A stretch of 64,000 bases of DNA from Macrobrachium rosenbergii (taxonomy: Eukaryota; Arthropoda; Malacostraca; Decapoda; Palaemonidae): the NCBI RefSeq assembly GCF_040412425.1, contig NC_089768.1:355001-419000 (forward strand), in the 5' to 3' direction. The translations under genes and the position numbers were made by a program. The notes under the pieces are model-generated. The model made no database searches. It was given only the letters and a program-made list of their open reading frames with translations, and was not told the origin of the DNA. Below are positions 50,646 through 62,293 of the stretch, one piece after another. The first letter of the stretch is position 1, and every line of letters starts with the position of its first letter.

Positions 50646-51547
50646 CGCGTATGTGGACTGAACGAGATGATAGGGTTAGGAGCGACTGGGACCCGGACCA
50701 AGTACCTGTAGGATTTGTGGTAAAGCAACAGTATGTAGGGGAGAATCGAGTGTGGGAATGTCTGTTTGGGGGGTTGAGTAATTTGGAAACAAATGGGTTG
50801 ATTGACGGAGTACCTGCAAGCATGAATGAGTTACGTGAAAAGGTGATGAATGAGATGCCAGAAGGAGGAATGCGCGAGGAAGGAAGGGAATTAGATGAGG
50901 AGGAAAAGTTAGTAAAAGTGTTGTTGGTAGTGGCTGAAATGTTTAAAATTACAGTACGATTGTTCTTTGGATGGAATAGGCCGGTGGAGTATAAAGGAAG
51001 GGTGAATGAAAATGGTACGAATGTGATTTTAAATGTTCACTGTGGAAAGGATAATTGTAGCTGGCTGGTTAAGAAAGGTGATTGTGGGGAACATGAGGGA
51101 ATAAGGGGTAGGGTTGAGGATATCGTTGAAGATGAATGCGATGAGGATGGTTGTGAGGAAGCTAAGCAGGTGAATGTAGCCGTGAGAGCGTGTATGCATG
51201 AAGCGAAAGGTAAATTAGTAACGAATGTAGTGGTGAATCAGAGTGAATATTGTAGTTTGGTAGACACGGGAGCACACGTGTCGTTAGTGAGTAGTACAGT
51301 AGTTAGTGAATCGGAAAGGTGCGATTGGGATATAAAAAGAAAATCAACGAGTGTAAGGATACATGGTTTGGGACAAGGGAGTGTGTTAGTATGGGAGGAG
51401 GTACAATTAAAAATTCAGTTAGGGGGATTTGAAATAATACATAATTTTGTAGTCATGGATGAGAATGATATGCCAACATGTTTTTTATTAGGAATTGATT
51501 TTATGAGAATGCATGATATAAGTGTGGATGTCGGGAGGGAATTTTAG
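50642..51547 (+). CDS. Extra module between RNase H and integrase: OTU-like segment plus retropepsin 2
   Basis: A single uninterrupted 301-codon frame, the longest intact frame after gag. Residues about 195-300 are a complete retropepsin: CSLVDTGAHVSLV with an intact DTG at residues 208-210, a flap-region IHGLGQGSVLVWEEVQLKIQ, and CFLLGIDFM. Residues about 31-135 (ECLFGGLSNLE, NELREKVMNEM, VVAEMFKITVRLFFGWNRPV, VILNVHCGKDNCSW) resemble in layout an OTU cysteine protease (Cys-Leu-Phe helix, LRxxV, an IxVVxxxxxPVEY strand and a late His). The usual DGxC aspartate is not present and the similarity is weak. Gypsy elements do not normally carry a protease here. The frame belongs to the pol polyprotein and its own start codon is uncertain. 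Confidence 0.7.
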   Translation: MSRMWTERDDRVRSDWDPDQVPVGFVVKQQYVGENRVWECLFGGLSNLETNGLIDGVPASMNELREKVMNEMPEGGMREEGRELDEEEKLVKVLLVVAEMFKITVRLFFGWNRPVEYKGRVNENGTNVILNVHCGKDNCSWLVKKGDCGEHEGIRGRVEDIVEDECDEDGCEEAKQVNVAVRACMHEAKGKLVTNVVVNQSEYCSLVDTGAHVSLVSSTVVSESERCDWDIKRKSTSVRIHGLGQGSVLVWEEVQLKIQLGGFEIIHNFVVMDENDMPTCFLLGIDFMRMHDISVDVGREF

Positions 51548-52624
51548 GAAAGGGCGGCAGGAAATAACGAAGGTTAAAGGAGGGGATGTGTCTAAAACTA
51601 GTTTTGTAGGTATGGTAGATATTGCAAGGAGTGAAAATGATTTGTTGAGTGAAGAGGAAATTAGGCAGATGCAAAATCAGTGCATGAAAATAAATATGTT
51701 AAGAGAGTGTGTGTTAGAGGGTGTAAGAGTAGGAAGTTAGCCGTCTGAGTTAGAAGTGTATAAGCGAAGTTCTAAGAGATTTGTTGTATGTAAAGGTATA
51801 GTTTATTTTTTGCATCAGGAAGGAATATGGGATGGGGAAGTGTATGTGCCAGTGTTTTCGGAAGACGCAGCCGTGGGTATGTGTTTATTAGTGCATGATA
51901 GGTTTGGGCATCTGGGGAAAAATAAATTATGGGAATGTATGAGAGAGAGATTGTATGTGCCTGGATTGAGTAAAATTTGTGCGGATGTAGCGATTACGTG
52001 TGCGGACTGTCAGAAGGGTAAGTATCAGAGTGTGCATGCGAATCCAGATGGAAGAGTTATTTGAGATGGTTGTGATTGATTGTGTGTCGTTGCCTGTGAC
52101 TGCTAGAGGGCATGTGGGAATGGTTGTAATGGTAGATCATTTGAGTAAGTTTGCATATGCGGTAGCGATTCGGAACAAAAAGAGTGAGACTGTAGCGAGA
52201 ATGGTGGGTCAAATGATGTTGCCAATGTGTGTGTGTGCAAGCCGACGCGAATGTTGAGTGACAATGGGTCTGAATTTGTTGGATGGGAGTTTGAGCAAAT
52301 GTTGCGTGATTGGGGCATAGAGCATGTGTACTCTACGCCGATATGCCCAGTGCGAATGGATTGGCGGAACGAACGGTGAGAACGTTGACAGAGATATTAC
52401 GTATGATGAGTGAATGTGATAATGATTGGGATGTAAACGTTGGGCGAAGCGTTGTGGTATACAACGCCACCGTGCATAAGGGTATTGGTATGTCTCCGTG
52501 TAAATATGTATTAAATTTTGAAAAGATAGTGAGACCGAGATTGGGTATATCTGAGAATGATAGGGAGGTATGGAAGAAGGCGCATGAGAGGTTTGAAAGT
52601 TACAAGGTGGGCGAAAAGTGTTGA
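51548..52624 (+). pseudogene. Integrase with HHCC zinc-binding and DDE core
   Basis: A short linker frame (LLSEEEIRQMQNQCMKIN) leads to the zinc-binding part LVHDRFGHLGKNKLWECM, then CADVAITCADCQKGKY (His, His, Cys, Cys). The core follows in shifted frames: MVVIDCVSLPVT (first Asp), GMVVMVDHLSKFAYAV, MLSDNGSEFVGWEFEQML (second Asp), and SANGLAERTVRTLTEILRMM (Glu). Frame changes lie near 51545, 51740, 52060, 52240 and 52345. All catalytic positions are still recognisable. Confidence 0.88.
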
Positions 52625-53473
52625 AAGAAGTAATCGAGAAAGGGCGGTTGAATGTAAATAAAGTGCGTGAAAAATTTGAGCGTCCGTATGACGTGTTGGA
52701 AGTTGGTCCCAGTGGGCTTAGTTATGTTGTGGGGGAAGCATGTGTAGATGGTAGTGTGAGAGAAATACGAGCGCATCATAACCAATTGCGTAGATGGAAG
52801 GATGTACTGGAATATGTGAGAGAGAATGGGGTGTATAAATGGTTGAAATCGAATGTAGGTGAACCAAGTATGCATGAGAGCTTGTGTATGGAGGATCAGC
52901 AATTTGTTTTGATAGAGTATGGTAGAAGACGTAAGAAAGGGAGAAACGTAAGTAAACTGAATGGTCGTAAGTTGTGTGATAGGGGTGTGAGTGCCAAAGT
53001 GAAAATGAGTGATAAAGCGTGTAATACGGATGAATGGGATGGTATGAATAGAACGTGATAGCATATGCGGGTTTGATATAACTGAGTTGACTGAACGTGT
53101 AGGGGTAAGTGAACGGTTGGAGGTGAGCGAAAGTGTAAGAGTAAGAGAGCGTAGCAGTGATAGACGAGCGATTGAAAGCATGAATGAATCGTTGCAAGAA
53201 TTGGAAAGGTCAATGAGCGAATGGGATGGGTTAGTTGAGGAATTGGGGGAGGTATTTGGGACCGAGTTAGAGGGTATAGATGAGATTGTGGATGAAATTG
53301 AGAGTGGTAATAGTGAAGAAGATAGCGTGAATCTGAGAGAGAATGGAGGAGAAAATGTAAATCTGAATGTTGCTGGAAGAGACAGCGAGTCTGAGAGAAT
53401 GATTGCGTGCCCCCGAACACGTTCTAAAGGACCTGCTAGTGAGCATCCATGGGTGTTACGTAAGGCGATTTGA
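52618..53473 (+). pseudogene. Integrase C-terminal part and acidic tail
   Basis: 52618-53058 has REKFERPYDVLEVGPSGLSY and REIRAHHNQLRRWKD, the usual SH3-like/GPY region that ends gypsy integrases. A Lys/Arg-rich stretch follows. After a frame change, 53087-53473 is a Glu/Ser-rich tail (LEELERSMSEW-like, ELEGIDEIVDEIESGNSEED) ending with TRSKGPASEHPWVL. No envelope gene with signal peptide and membrane segment was seen. Confidence 0.75.
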
Positions 53474-53506
53474 CTGCAGTGTGAAAGGTGTTGGTTGGGA
53501 AATGCT

Positions 53507-53520
53507 AAAAGGGGGAGAAT
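53507..53520 (+). promoter_or_regulatory. Polypurine tract
   Basis: AAAAGGGGGAGAAT directly before the 3' LTR, in the position that primes plus-strand synthesis. Confidence 0.8.
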
Positions 53521-53522
53521 TA

Positions 53523-54109
<587 letters not shown>

Positions 54110-54412
54110 GCCTTACGATAATTTGATTTTGCAATGGGGTAAGCAATTAAAACCAACAAGACAATATTTATAAAATATTTTTAAATCCCCGCGGGCGCAG
54201 GCAGCAGCGTACAATCAGGCAGTGAGAGAGACCAAATTACGATAGACCAACTTCTTTTCCTCCATCTCTTTATCCCATCTTCTAGTTAAAAAGGTAAATG
54301 AGGATGATAAAAGTATTGTTAGTAACCTTATACTCTTGCATAAATGCTTACAGCCATAAACAACCGAACGAGACCCTATTGTTTTGCTTATCACCGAATT
54401 GATGAACCTCCA
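54110..54412 (+). mobile_element. Tigger-family fragment, right piece
   Basis: Continues the fragment at 45598-45765 after the LTR element. It is the inverse of about 23690-23985, with GATAATTTGATTTTGCAA, GCGGGCGCAGGCAGCAG, GACCAACTTCTTTTCCTCCA and TACTCTTGCATAAATGC. Identity fades near 54412. Confidence 0.8.
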
Positions 54413-54750
54413 GAATTAGCTGATATTAATAATTACTATACCATGTATATATAGAGTATCTTGACCTGATAGCAACAAGTTTACTTCACTGTAAGCTTGA
54501 AAAACAACCAAAATAATTGCTTTAGAAGGCGCTCCTGTTGCCTTAGCTTTCTGAACTTCATAAAATCATCTGAAATAATGGCTCCCACAAACATTCTAAC
54601 ATAAATACTGCAGTGCATAGAGTTAGCTGGTCTGACAAACACAACTGAACAGGAGTACATAGAGTTAGCTGGTCTGACAAACACAACTGAATTTGTTTAT
54701 ATGTACACTATTAAATTACAATATCCTTCAAGCCAAGCATGAACTCTTAC
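54413..54750. other. RALBP1 intron sequence with a 41-bp duplication
   Basis: CATAGAGTTAGCTGGTCTGA followed by CAAACACAACTGAA occurs twice in tandem with a period of 41 bp at about 54617 and 54658. Otherwise nothing. Confidence 0.55.
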
Positions 54751-54867
54751 CATTTTCTTCTATGTAATCTATGCATTCTCTGACAATACTTGGAAGCTGG
54801 ACACCATCATGACTTGGAGATCTCTCCACAGCTGTGCAAAGTGGCACACCAAATACTGGAAGTTCCT
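54751..54867 (-). CDS. RALBP1: RALBP1 exon A: start of the RhoGAP domain
   Basis: 117 nt, bounded by TTTATTTCAG at 54868 and GAAAATG|GTAAGAG at 54751. It opens with two bases of a split codon and ends in phase 1, compatible with exon B. It encodes ELPVFGVPLCTAVERSPSHD, then VQLPSIVRECIDYIEENG. RalBP1 reads PIFGIPLADAVERTMMYDG and LPAVFRECIDYVEKYG here, i.e. the first helices of the RhoGAP domain. The preceding exon should carry the lysine-rich N-terminal region. None was recognised between here and the window's right end. Confidence 0.93.
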
Positions 54868-55764
54868 CTGAAATAAAAATAACAACCCTTAAACAACACT
54901 GAACATCGACCACACAAAAGACTTGGAAGGGATCAAGTTTATTACAATGAAAACTTTTAAAACAAAGTTACTTAATAACAAGTAAGATGTAATTTTACAG
55001 TAGGTTGTATGGTAACAACTAAGATGAAGAACTTTTAGAATAAAAAAGGGAGAAAATTAGGCAATAGTAAAAATACATGAAATAAAGAAATATAATACAT
55101 TTTAATGCTGCACTGGCAATCACGACAATATGGCATCACATTGTTAATCACATTGCATCCTGCAAATGTACAAAATTTTCCTGAAAGAATTGGACACAAA
55201 AAAAAATAATTTGGCGATTTAGACAGACACAACAACATAATATAAAAGCAGTGGAATTTTTAACAAAACAAACAAAAAACATAATTTCATAGCATCAATT
55301 TACCATTAAGACAACTACACAAAATAATAATAATAATAAAAAATAATAAATCTTGCACAAAAATTCCAGCACCTGTGCGAATGTAACACAAAAGAAATCC
55401 TACAGAAAATGCGGCATCTAGGTTGGTATATTATTAAACACAAAATAAGGAACAACAACAACAAAAAATGAAAGCTTAAGCATAATAAAAAAATGTCACC
55501 AAAACAAAATTAACACAACCACAATTTAAAAAAAAATTAAAACACAGGAATATGACACACACGCAACGACACTGACACTCAAAATAATTGGAAGAATCAA
55601 AAACACAACACAAGAAACATCATAACATTAAAACTCTTTGTATATCTCTGATTTCAAGGTAAGGACATGGGAAGGCAATTACAGATTTTGATCACTGACC
55701 CCTCTCATTCACTTTGCAATGGCATTCACTTATGACACAGACTCGCGAGCATGCTCTTTCGCTG
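54868..55764. other. RALBP1 intron sequence, AT-rich
   Basis: Strongly A-rich with (AAT)n and AACAACAAC patches near 55325-55460. No LTR partner of the adjacent gypsy was identified. Confidence 0.5.
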
Positions 55765-58700
55765 TCAGCATGGCCCCACCTGCAAGCTTGCAAGTTCCAC
55801 AGGCTCTTCTCCCAAATACCCAGCCAGTCCCAGGTAGGGGGGTACTGGTTTGTTGGTATGGAACATTAGGCTGTCCTCAAGCACTGCACGCAGGTGCGTC
55901 AGGTGTTGCTCGCTTACAGCCCCAGTGCGGATATGCTGGATAACCGCAGTGGTGTGTTTGATCTCTTTCATATGATATGGTCCCGTATAGGCCGGTTCGA
56001 GCTTGTGCTTCAGCAGTTGCTTTCTCCTCAGATAGATTCTATCCCCTACCTGGATTGGGGAATCATGTGCGGAAGCGTTTACCATACTGCACCCGATATT
56101 TTTCACTGGCCCTCAACAGCAGTTGCTTGGTAGTTTGGAACACTCTTCGGGTCATGTTACAAAACCAAACCTGGTGCTGTTCTACTGTGCCGAGTGATAG
56201 CCAGCTCAGCTGTCTGCAGCAGAGACGGCCATGAAGTCGGGTGATCCTCAACTAGGTATCTTAAGATATTGATCACTTCACGATTATGGGACCCAACTAG
56301 CCCATTGGCTGACAGCCGGTAAGCCACAATGGTTACATGCCTTATTTGCATGAGAGCTGTAAACTCACGGATCATCTCATTGATGAATTCGTGTCCATTG
56401 TCACTGACCAACATCCTTGGACACCCGAACCGACACACGAGGGAACATAAAGCCTTAGCCACTTCAAAAGTGCTCACAGGCTCTTCTAAGAGATCTTTCT
56501 ATACCTACATGCCCAGCATAAGGGCTTACACGGATCATGTGCATAGCTCTCTCTATCAAAGCTCGAGGAAGGACGACTCAGGCTCAGATATCACCAGGTC
56601 TTTTCTCATGTCTGCAAAACAAGATGTCTCCTTCAATGAAGAAGACATCCTTCCGCAAATGCACAGAACTCGGGAACTTGCTGCTCTCACCTCTCACACA
56701 GGCTTTGGTTTGGTTAATCCAGGCTTCAGAACCCTGACTCTCAACCAACTCTTGCACAATCCAACCACAAAAACCAACCACACTTTCATACTCTGGGCAT
56801 TTACTCTGGACTCCCCCAGTCGGAGTTCCACCTGCATTCAACCTGCTGTCATCTCGGCCACTCCCACTCATCTGTGGGTGCCCACGAGATTCCTGTTTTC
56901 TATGCTCTGCGCTCCCATCTGATTGACTGTCACTGTTAGCATTTGTCGTAACACTTGTGCCGACACCGCCTGTGCCATCAATGTTACGAGATTTCTTTTG
57001 TTGTTCTTCCTCGCGCTTTGCAGCGCGTTGTTACTCCTATGATGTTCCTGGAGAGAGCATCTGCCACCCTATTACTTTTTCCTGGAATATGCTCTATTTT
57101 TATGATACTGAACTCTAGAATTTGCTCGATCCAATGAGCTTGGCGATTAGTGATCTTGTTCTTCTTAAATAGGTACACTGACGGTCTGTGATCTGTGAAA
57201 ATCTTTACTTTATGTCCCAATAAAAAATTGCGGTGTCTCTCCAGCAACCATAGGACTGCCAAAGCCTCTCGATCGAAAGTACTATAATTTCTCTCTGCCC
57301 CTTTTAATGTTTGTGATGCAAAACAAACTGGTCTCTCATTACCTTCATCGTCTATTTGAGACATTACCCCTCCAATCGTGATATCACTCTCATCTGTGGT
57401 CTCAATAAATGGCCGATCGAACCTCGGATAAGCCAAGAGTTCGTTGCTCACAAGGGCATCTTTTAATTTCTGAAAAGCGTCTTGCTCCTTCTCACCCCAC
57501 CGGAAATCAGGTCGCTTCCTTAATGCATCTAATGGTCTCACTATCTGGGAAGCTGGCTACCTCCTTTGCATGTTTAGGCTCTGGAAATTCTTTAATTGCT
57601 TGGACTTTATCGGCAAAAGCCTTAAGGCCTTCGGAAGTTATGATGTGCCCAAGAAATTCCACTTCGATCTAAAAAAAAATTGGCATTTATCTAGGTTAAT
57701 TTTCATGCCATGGCACCTTAACACTTCTAAAACCTCTAACAAGTTGGCCATATGCTCCTCCATTGTGGCACCGATTACAATGATATCGTCTAGGTATACA
57801 AAAACTCCACGGCCTAACATGGAAACTAAAATTGACATAATTACTCATGAAAAGTGAGCCCAAGCATTCTTTAATCCAAAAGGAAGGAAATTATATTCAA
57901 ATAGCCGATTATTCGCTATAAAGGCCGTTTTCTATTTACTCTCACCATCTAAAGGAATTTGATGGTAGCCCGACTTGAGATCCAGCGTGGTGAAAAATTT
58001 ACTCTCCCTTACTTTAAGCAAAAGCTCTTCGATCGAGGGCAATGGGTAGGCATTATCTTTCGTAACGGCATTCAATTGCCTATAATCAACACACAACCTG
58101 AGAGAGCCATCTTTCTCCTTAACCAAAACGATTGGAGAAGCCCAAGGAGATTCGCTTTCTTGAATAATACCTGATCTTGCAATTGATTTATTGTTTCATT
58201 GATTACTTGTTCGTGACATGCAGGAGTTCTATAAGGCTTTGTTTGAATAGGGGGATGATCTCCCGTCTATTTTAAAAGGTAACTTATTAAATTCTCCCAG
58301 GGGGCTGATCTCCAGTTGCTATCACATCTCGGTATTCCCTAACTATGTCTCCTACATATCTGCGGTAATTTAAAGTTGTTGCTTTGGCAGCTGTTTGCAG
58401 TAGCCTTCTAAGCCATAGTTAGGCACGACCTTGACTCTGTATAGTCAAAGCCGACACTGCGTTATCGGCTGTTACAAGGGTGCATATGCATATTTCTAAA
58501 TCACAAAGAGACTCACTACTTAATTCTAACCTATTACTACTTACATTAATAAAAGGTACACTCGCTTCCCCATCGACGATGGTAGCGACCCCTGGCAGCA
58601 TGAAGTCTGCCCACTTATTATGGGGATTAATATATATGTGTACCCTTCTTCTAACTTTCACGCTGGGATGACAAGAAGGGAATAGAGATGGGAGGGAGGA

Positions 58701-60545
58701 ATTACCTCCCCTACCTCAAGGCTAGCAGGTACAACTCCTGTGTCGCCCTTGGATGCCCGGGCCACCTTGACACACAGTCTCCTCTCACCCAAGACGGAAA
58801 GTTTTTGGTACTGCCCAGTTCCCACTGGCATCAACACTTCCACTAACCCCCCTGTCGACCCCACAGAGAGCCACCTTGAGCTCTTGCACAAAGCCAATTC
58901 CCAGAATAATGGGAATTCCTTCCATGTGCGTTGTCGGCGCAACATGGAATTTGTGAGTCAAGACTCAGTCACCTAGGGAAATCTGCTGGTTTACAGTTTG
59001 CTGGATCATTTTCTGATGTCCACCCACAGTGTTTAACAACAGTCATCCCTTCAACGCCATAACAGCAGCCATCACTAAGCGTTCCTTGATCAAAGAAACA
59101 CAAGCTCTGCTATCCAACAAGGCCATGTTCCCATCTCAAGAACAGGAACTGAATCTCCACTCTCGTGAGAAGGAGAAGGGGTGGGGGGCACCTGTTCTGT
59201 TCCCCCTCCCCCCACAGGTACACACACCCCTCGGGCAGAGGGAGCTCTCACTGGCCAGCGGTGGCACTACTCCCACTAGGCCCTCTTCTTCTTTTGCAGT
59301 CCCCGCCGCCACTGGCCCCTGGGGTGCCAGTGGGTGGATGTTCTACCTCCCCTTCCCCACCACATTTCCCTTCCTCTCGAGGGAGGGAGCACACCGTTTG
59401 ATGTGATGTTTTTTGTACACTTGCTAACTAGATGGTCAGTGGCACTACATCTGAAACAACGCTTTTGACCGCACAACGGGCACACATGTGGCCCTTTCTC
59501 CTGCACTGCCAACAGAGTTCCCCTACCGTACCCATGCTCCCCTTCCCCTGGCGGCCCCCTTGGTCGCTTGGCAATGGGGCCAACTCCACTTGAGTTGATT
59601 GGGGCTGGAAGAGTGCGCCTTTGTGTCATGGAGTGGTTGGCAGCAGCGACAATGGGTGGGGGGGGGGGTAGGACAATGCCCTCCCCTCTGCTAGCAGCCG
59701 TCACATCTTATCTAATGCCAACTGGGCTGAGTCAATCATAGCCTCCAAGGGCTGTCCAGGGCTGATCAGCAGCGCAGCTACTGAGGCGGGGAGAGCCTTC
59801 ACCAACATCCATTTGCAGAATCCCTCTCTGCCTCCTCTGTCTGCTCTGTGTCCGGGGCCAAATTTTCATAATTGGTTCAAATTCCAGCGATGTACTCAGC
59901 AATACTCTTCCCCACTTGTAATTCTAGACATAGCTGGCCTACATTTCCCTTCCTATGTCCTTTTTTAGGGCGAAGCGTTGTATAAAGCCTAGTTTGAAAG
60001 ATTCCTAATCCGTTGTTTTGCGATTCCATGATCTTGGCAGCTTGGCTGCAGACCCAGTCATCTTCGCGGTGGTCTGTGCAATTCTCTAGGCATCGGTCCA
60101 ACCGCCAGTGGCATCTTTGACACTGTTAACGAAGGCTTCGATCGACACGAAGATCGCCAATAACGGTACAAGAAGTTTCATCACTACACTGTCAGGCACT
60201 ACACCAGCCGGCGCCAGAGGTTGCATTGCAATCCTGCATGGAGTGGAAGCGATCATTCCATTCCCGCTATTACAGTTCCCCGCCGATGTAGAACCATTAT
60301 TTGTACTACCGCTGTTCGGATTCCCGACGGTGTACTACTGTTCATTCACTTGCGTTCATCGATTTCCTGCCCCCTTGCCGTCTCCACTTCAGGTATGCCC
60401 TAAAAGGGGCTCTTTCATTTTCTTTGTCTATTTCGCTATTTTCCCCACTCCCTATCGGACTAACTTCTACCGCCCTACCGTCTCTCTCGTCTTCTTCATC
60501 ACTGTCAGCCCCATTGGATCTCATGCTTCTTGTATTATACACCAT
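55765..60545 (-). pseudogene. Gypsy-2: degenerate gag-pol on the minus strand
   Basis: From 60545 leftward: an acidic gag start (MVYNTRSMRSNG), then gag helices (KKGHRKGNVGQLCLELQVGK) and a zinc-knuckle region with CPLCGQKRCFRCSATDHL. A retropepsin-like region follows near 58945-58419, then RT with LRLCVDYRQLNAVTKDNAYP, TTLDLKSGYHQIPLDG and VFVYLDDIIVIGAT. RNase H has FIETTDESDITIGGVMSQID, YSTFDREALAVLWLLERHR and FTDHRPSVYLF. Integrase pieces have MLVSDNGHEFINEM and a C terminus VGDRIYLRRKQLLKH with LEPAYTGPYHM. It is a different lineage from Gypsy-1 and the 45.8-kb element. Many frame breaks are present, and LTRs are not identifiable. Confidence 0.88.
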
Positions 60546-61469
60546 TGTGCCTCAGATTAATATCACTCCACAGCTATTGGATTAGCACGATCGCAGACCC
60601 ACAGTTTGCTATGTTTACTATTAATTAGCGCCTCGCAGCAGACCCCACAGACCTGACACTAGAAGATGACCCCAACCTCTCATGGGGTCTATTTACTCTG
60701 GTAAATTTAACAATGATCTGTATTATCTAAAACTTACACAAGGGCCCAAGTACCTAAGCAAACTAAAATCTACAGTAAACACGAGTTAAGAGGCCAAGGG
60801 GAAACCCAACGGAGGCAGCAAGGGGATGTACGTCTTTCCCCTGACTTGAATGAAAACCCTCTGTCTCCTCAAGGGGATGCCTCTGGGCATCTTCCTCCAG
60901 CCCTCTACTACCTCACAGCCCCGGATTTCTTCTCTCCTGGACGTGATTGGCTCTGGCACTTCTCCTTAGGCCTATCAGCCAATCGGTGCCAGGAAGGGTG
61001 ACACTATACCCTAATGAACATTTGGGGGGTTTCTGGGGGGAGGAAGATTTCCTCTATGTCTGAGAAAAGATGACCATTGGCTGGTCCTGTCATGGCGTCC
61101 TGTGACATCATCAGGACTCAGGGGAATTCTTACAAGGACCGAGAAGGGTTTATTTATTTATATATATATTAACATCATCACATACACAACTGTTCTGTGC
61201 ATTAAAAGAATTACTAAAAGGACCTCATTCAAACTGGATGGTATCTAATGGAGTATTTATTCAGAAAAAGTTACAAGCTTCCTTGGACAAACAGTCCACA
61301 TTATCAAGTATCCGTACAATGAGCAGACGTGTAGTCCAGTTGTATTTATATCTGTTTGCTGGGTACTTGTAATCCTATAATTGCCTAGCTCCTCCTGTGT
61401 GACCCCCACCCCCTCGTGACCTTGGCCTTTCTCTGCCCCCTTCTTCTTCCAGGTGTCCGTTTTCCGTGT
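60546..61469. other. Flank of Gypsy-2, possible LTR remnant
   Basis: This GC-richer stretch (to about 61140) may include the former 5' LTR and leader of Gypsy-2, but no second copy near 55.7 kb was seen to prove it. After 61140 the sequence is AT-rich and probably belongs to the 3' end of the Penelope-like fragment. Confidence 0.35.
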
Positions 61470-62285
61470 GTTCTCTTGAGTTTTTCCTTCGTTTCCTTGC
61501 TACTGTAGAGTATACGATTTTTCTAGATATGCTTTCTTCAAAGCCGTTTCAGTGTTCCCTGCCACTGTGTTGTTGGCGCAAGTTATGAAGGCGTTCTCTA
61601 CAACCAGTCTGGCCGTTTTGTTGGTGTTCCTGTACAGAAAACTCATATTTTCCCAGTCTATTTTATGGTCATTGTCCCATCAGTGTTTGGCAACTGCCGA
61701 CGTCTGATTATAATGCCTTATGTTCTGCAGGTGTTGTTTGCTTTGCTCTTTACATGATTTGCCAGTTTTGCCACAGTATCCATCTTCACAGTCTAGACAC
61801 GCTGCCATATATACCCACCCTAATCTCTTCCCCCTCTACCGACTTTTTGTTTCTATTTTATTCCTAGCGGTGTTTTCGTAGCTGCCTATCAATTTGAAAT
61901 TATCTAGCTTCCTACTGATGGGTGTAACAGAGTTGTTGTCCGGGACTGTAATTATTTTCATCCCTACCAAATGTTCCTTTTCTATCCTTTCCCTCTCCCC
62001 AAAATAGTTTTTTCTTGCCTTGATGTGTGCCCACTCCCACCAATACTTTGGGTATCCTAATCTCCTACAACTCTCCCTCAGGTATTCCAGCTCTTCATCT
62101 AAGAATTTCGGACTGTCAAACTTCCCTTACCTTTTTGTTAAAATTGCACTGTAACCCCCTAATGTATGGTTTTTTTTTGTTGCAAGCCTTGTATGTGTTT
62201 TCATCGTTTAGCAACTGTTCTAACTTATTCTCATAGTCTATGGCATCCATTACTACTACCGGAACGCCCCCCCGCCTTTGTCTAC
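61470..62285 (-). pseudogene. Penelope-like element fragment with GIY-YIG-type endonuclease
   Basis: On the minus strand from 62285: a VPVVVMDAIDYENKLEQLL then NDENTYK segment, which is the start of the Penelope RT region (normally KADKGGGVVVMD..DY). Most of the RT is lost. At about 61820-61510 there is a readable WVYMAACLDCEDGYCGKTGK, then a QSKQHLQNIRHYN stretch, one TGA, and WDNDHKIDWENMSFLYR, AFITCANNTVAGN. The pattern V-Y-x-x-x-C-x-x-C...Y-x-G-x-T-G-x-S plus the H...W...H tail is that of the GIY-YIG domain of Penelope-like elements. The 5' end is cut by the TTAA element at 62290. Confidence 0.75.
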
Positions 62286-62293
62286 CTTTTTAA

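Noticed and set aside
53087..53473. Envelope gene for the LTR element
   Set aside because: The frame is Glu/Ser-rich with no signal peptide, cysteine pattern or membrane segment, so it is read as the integrase tail.
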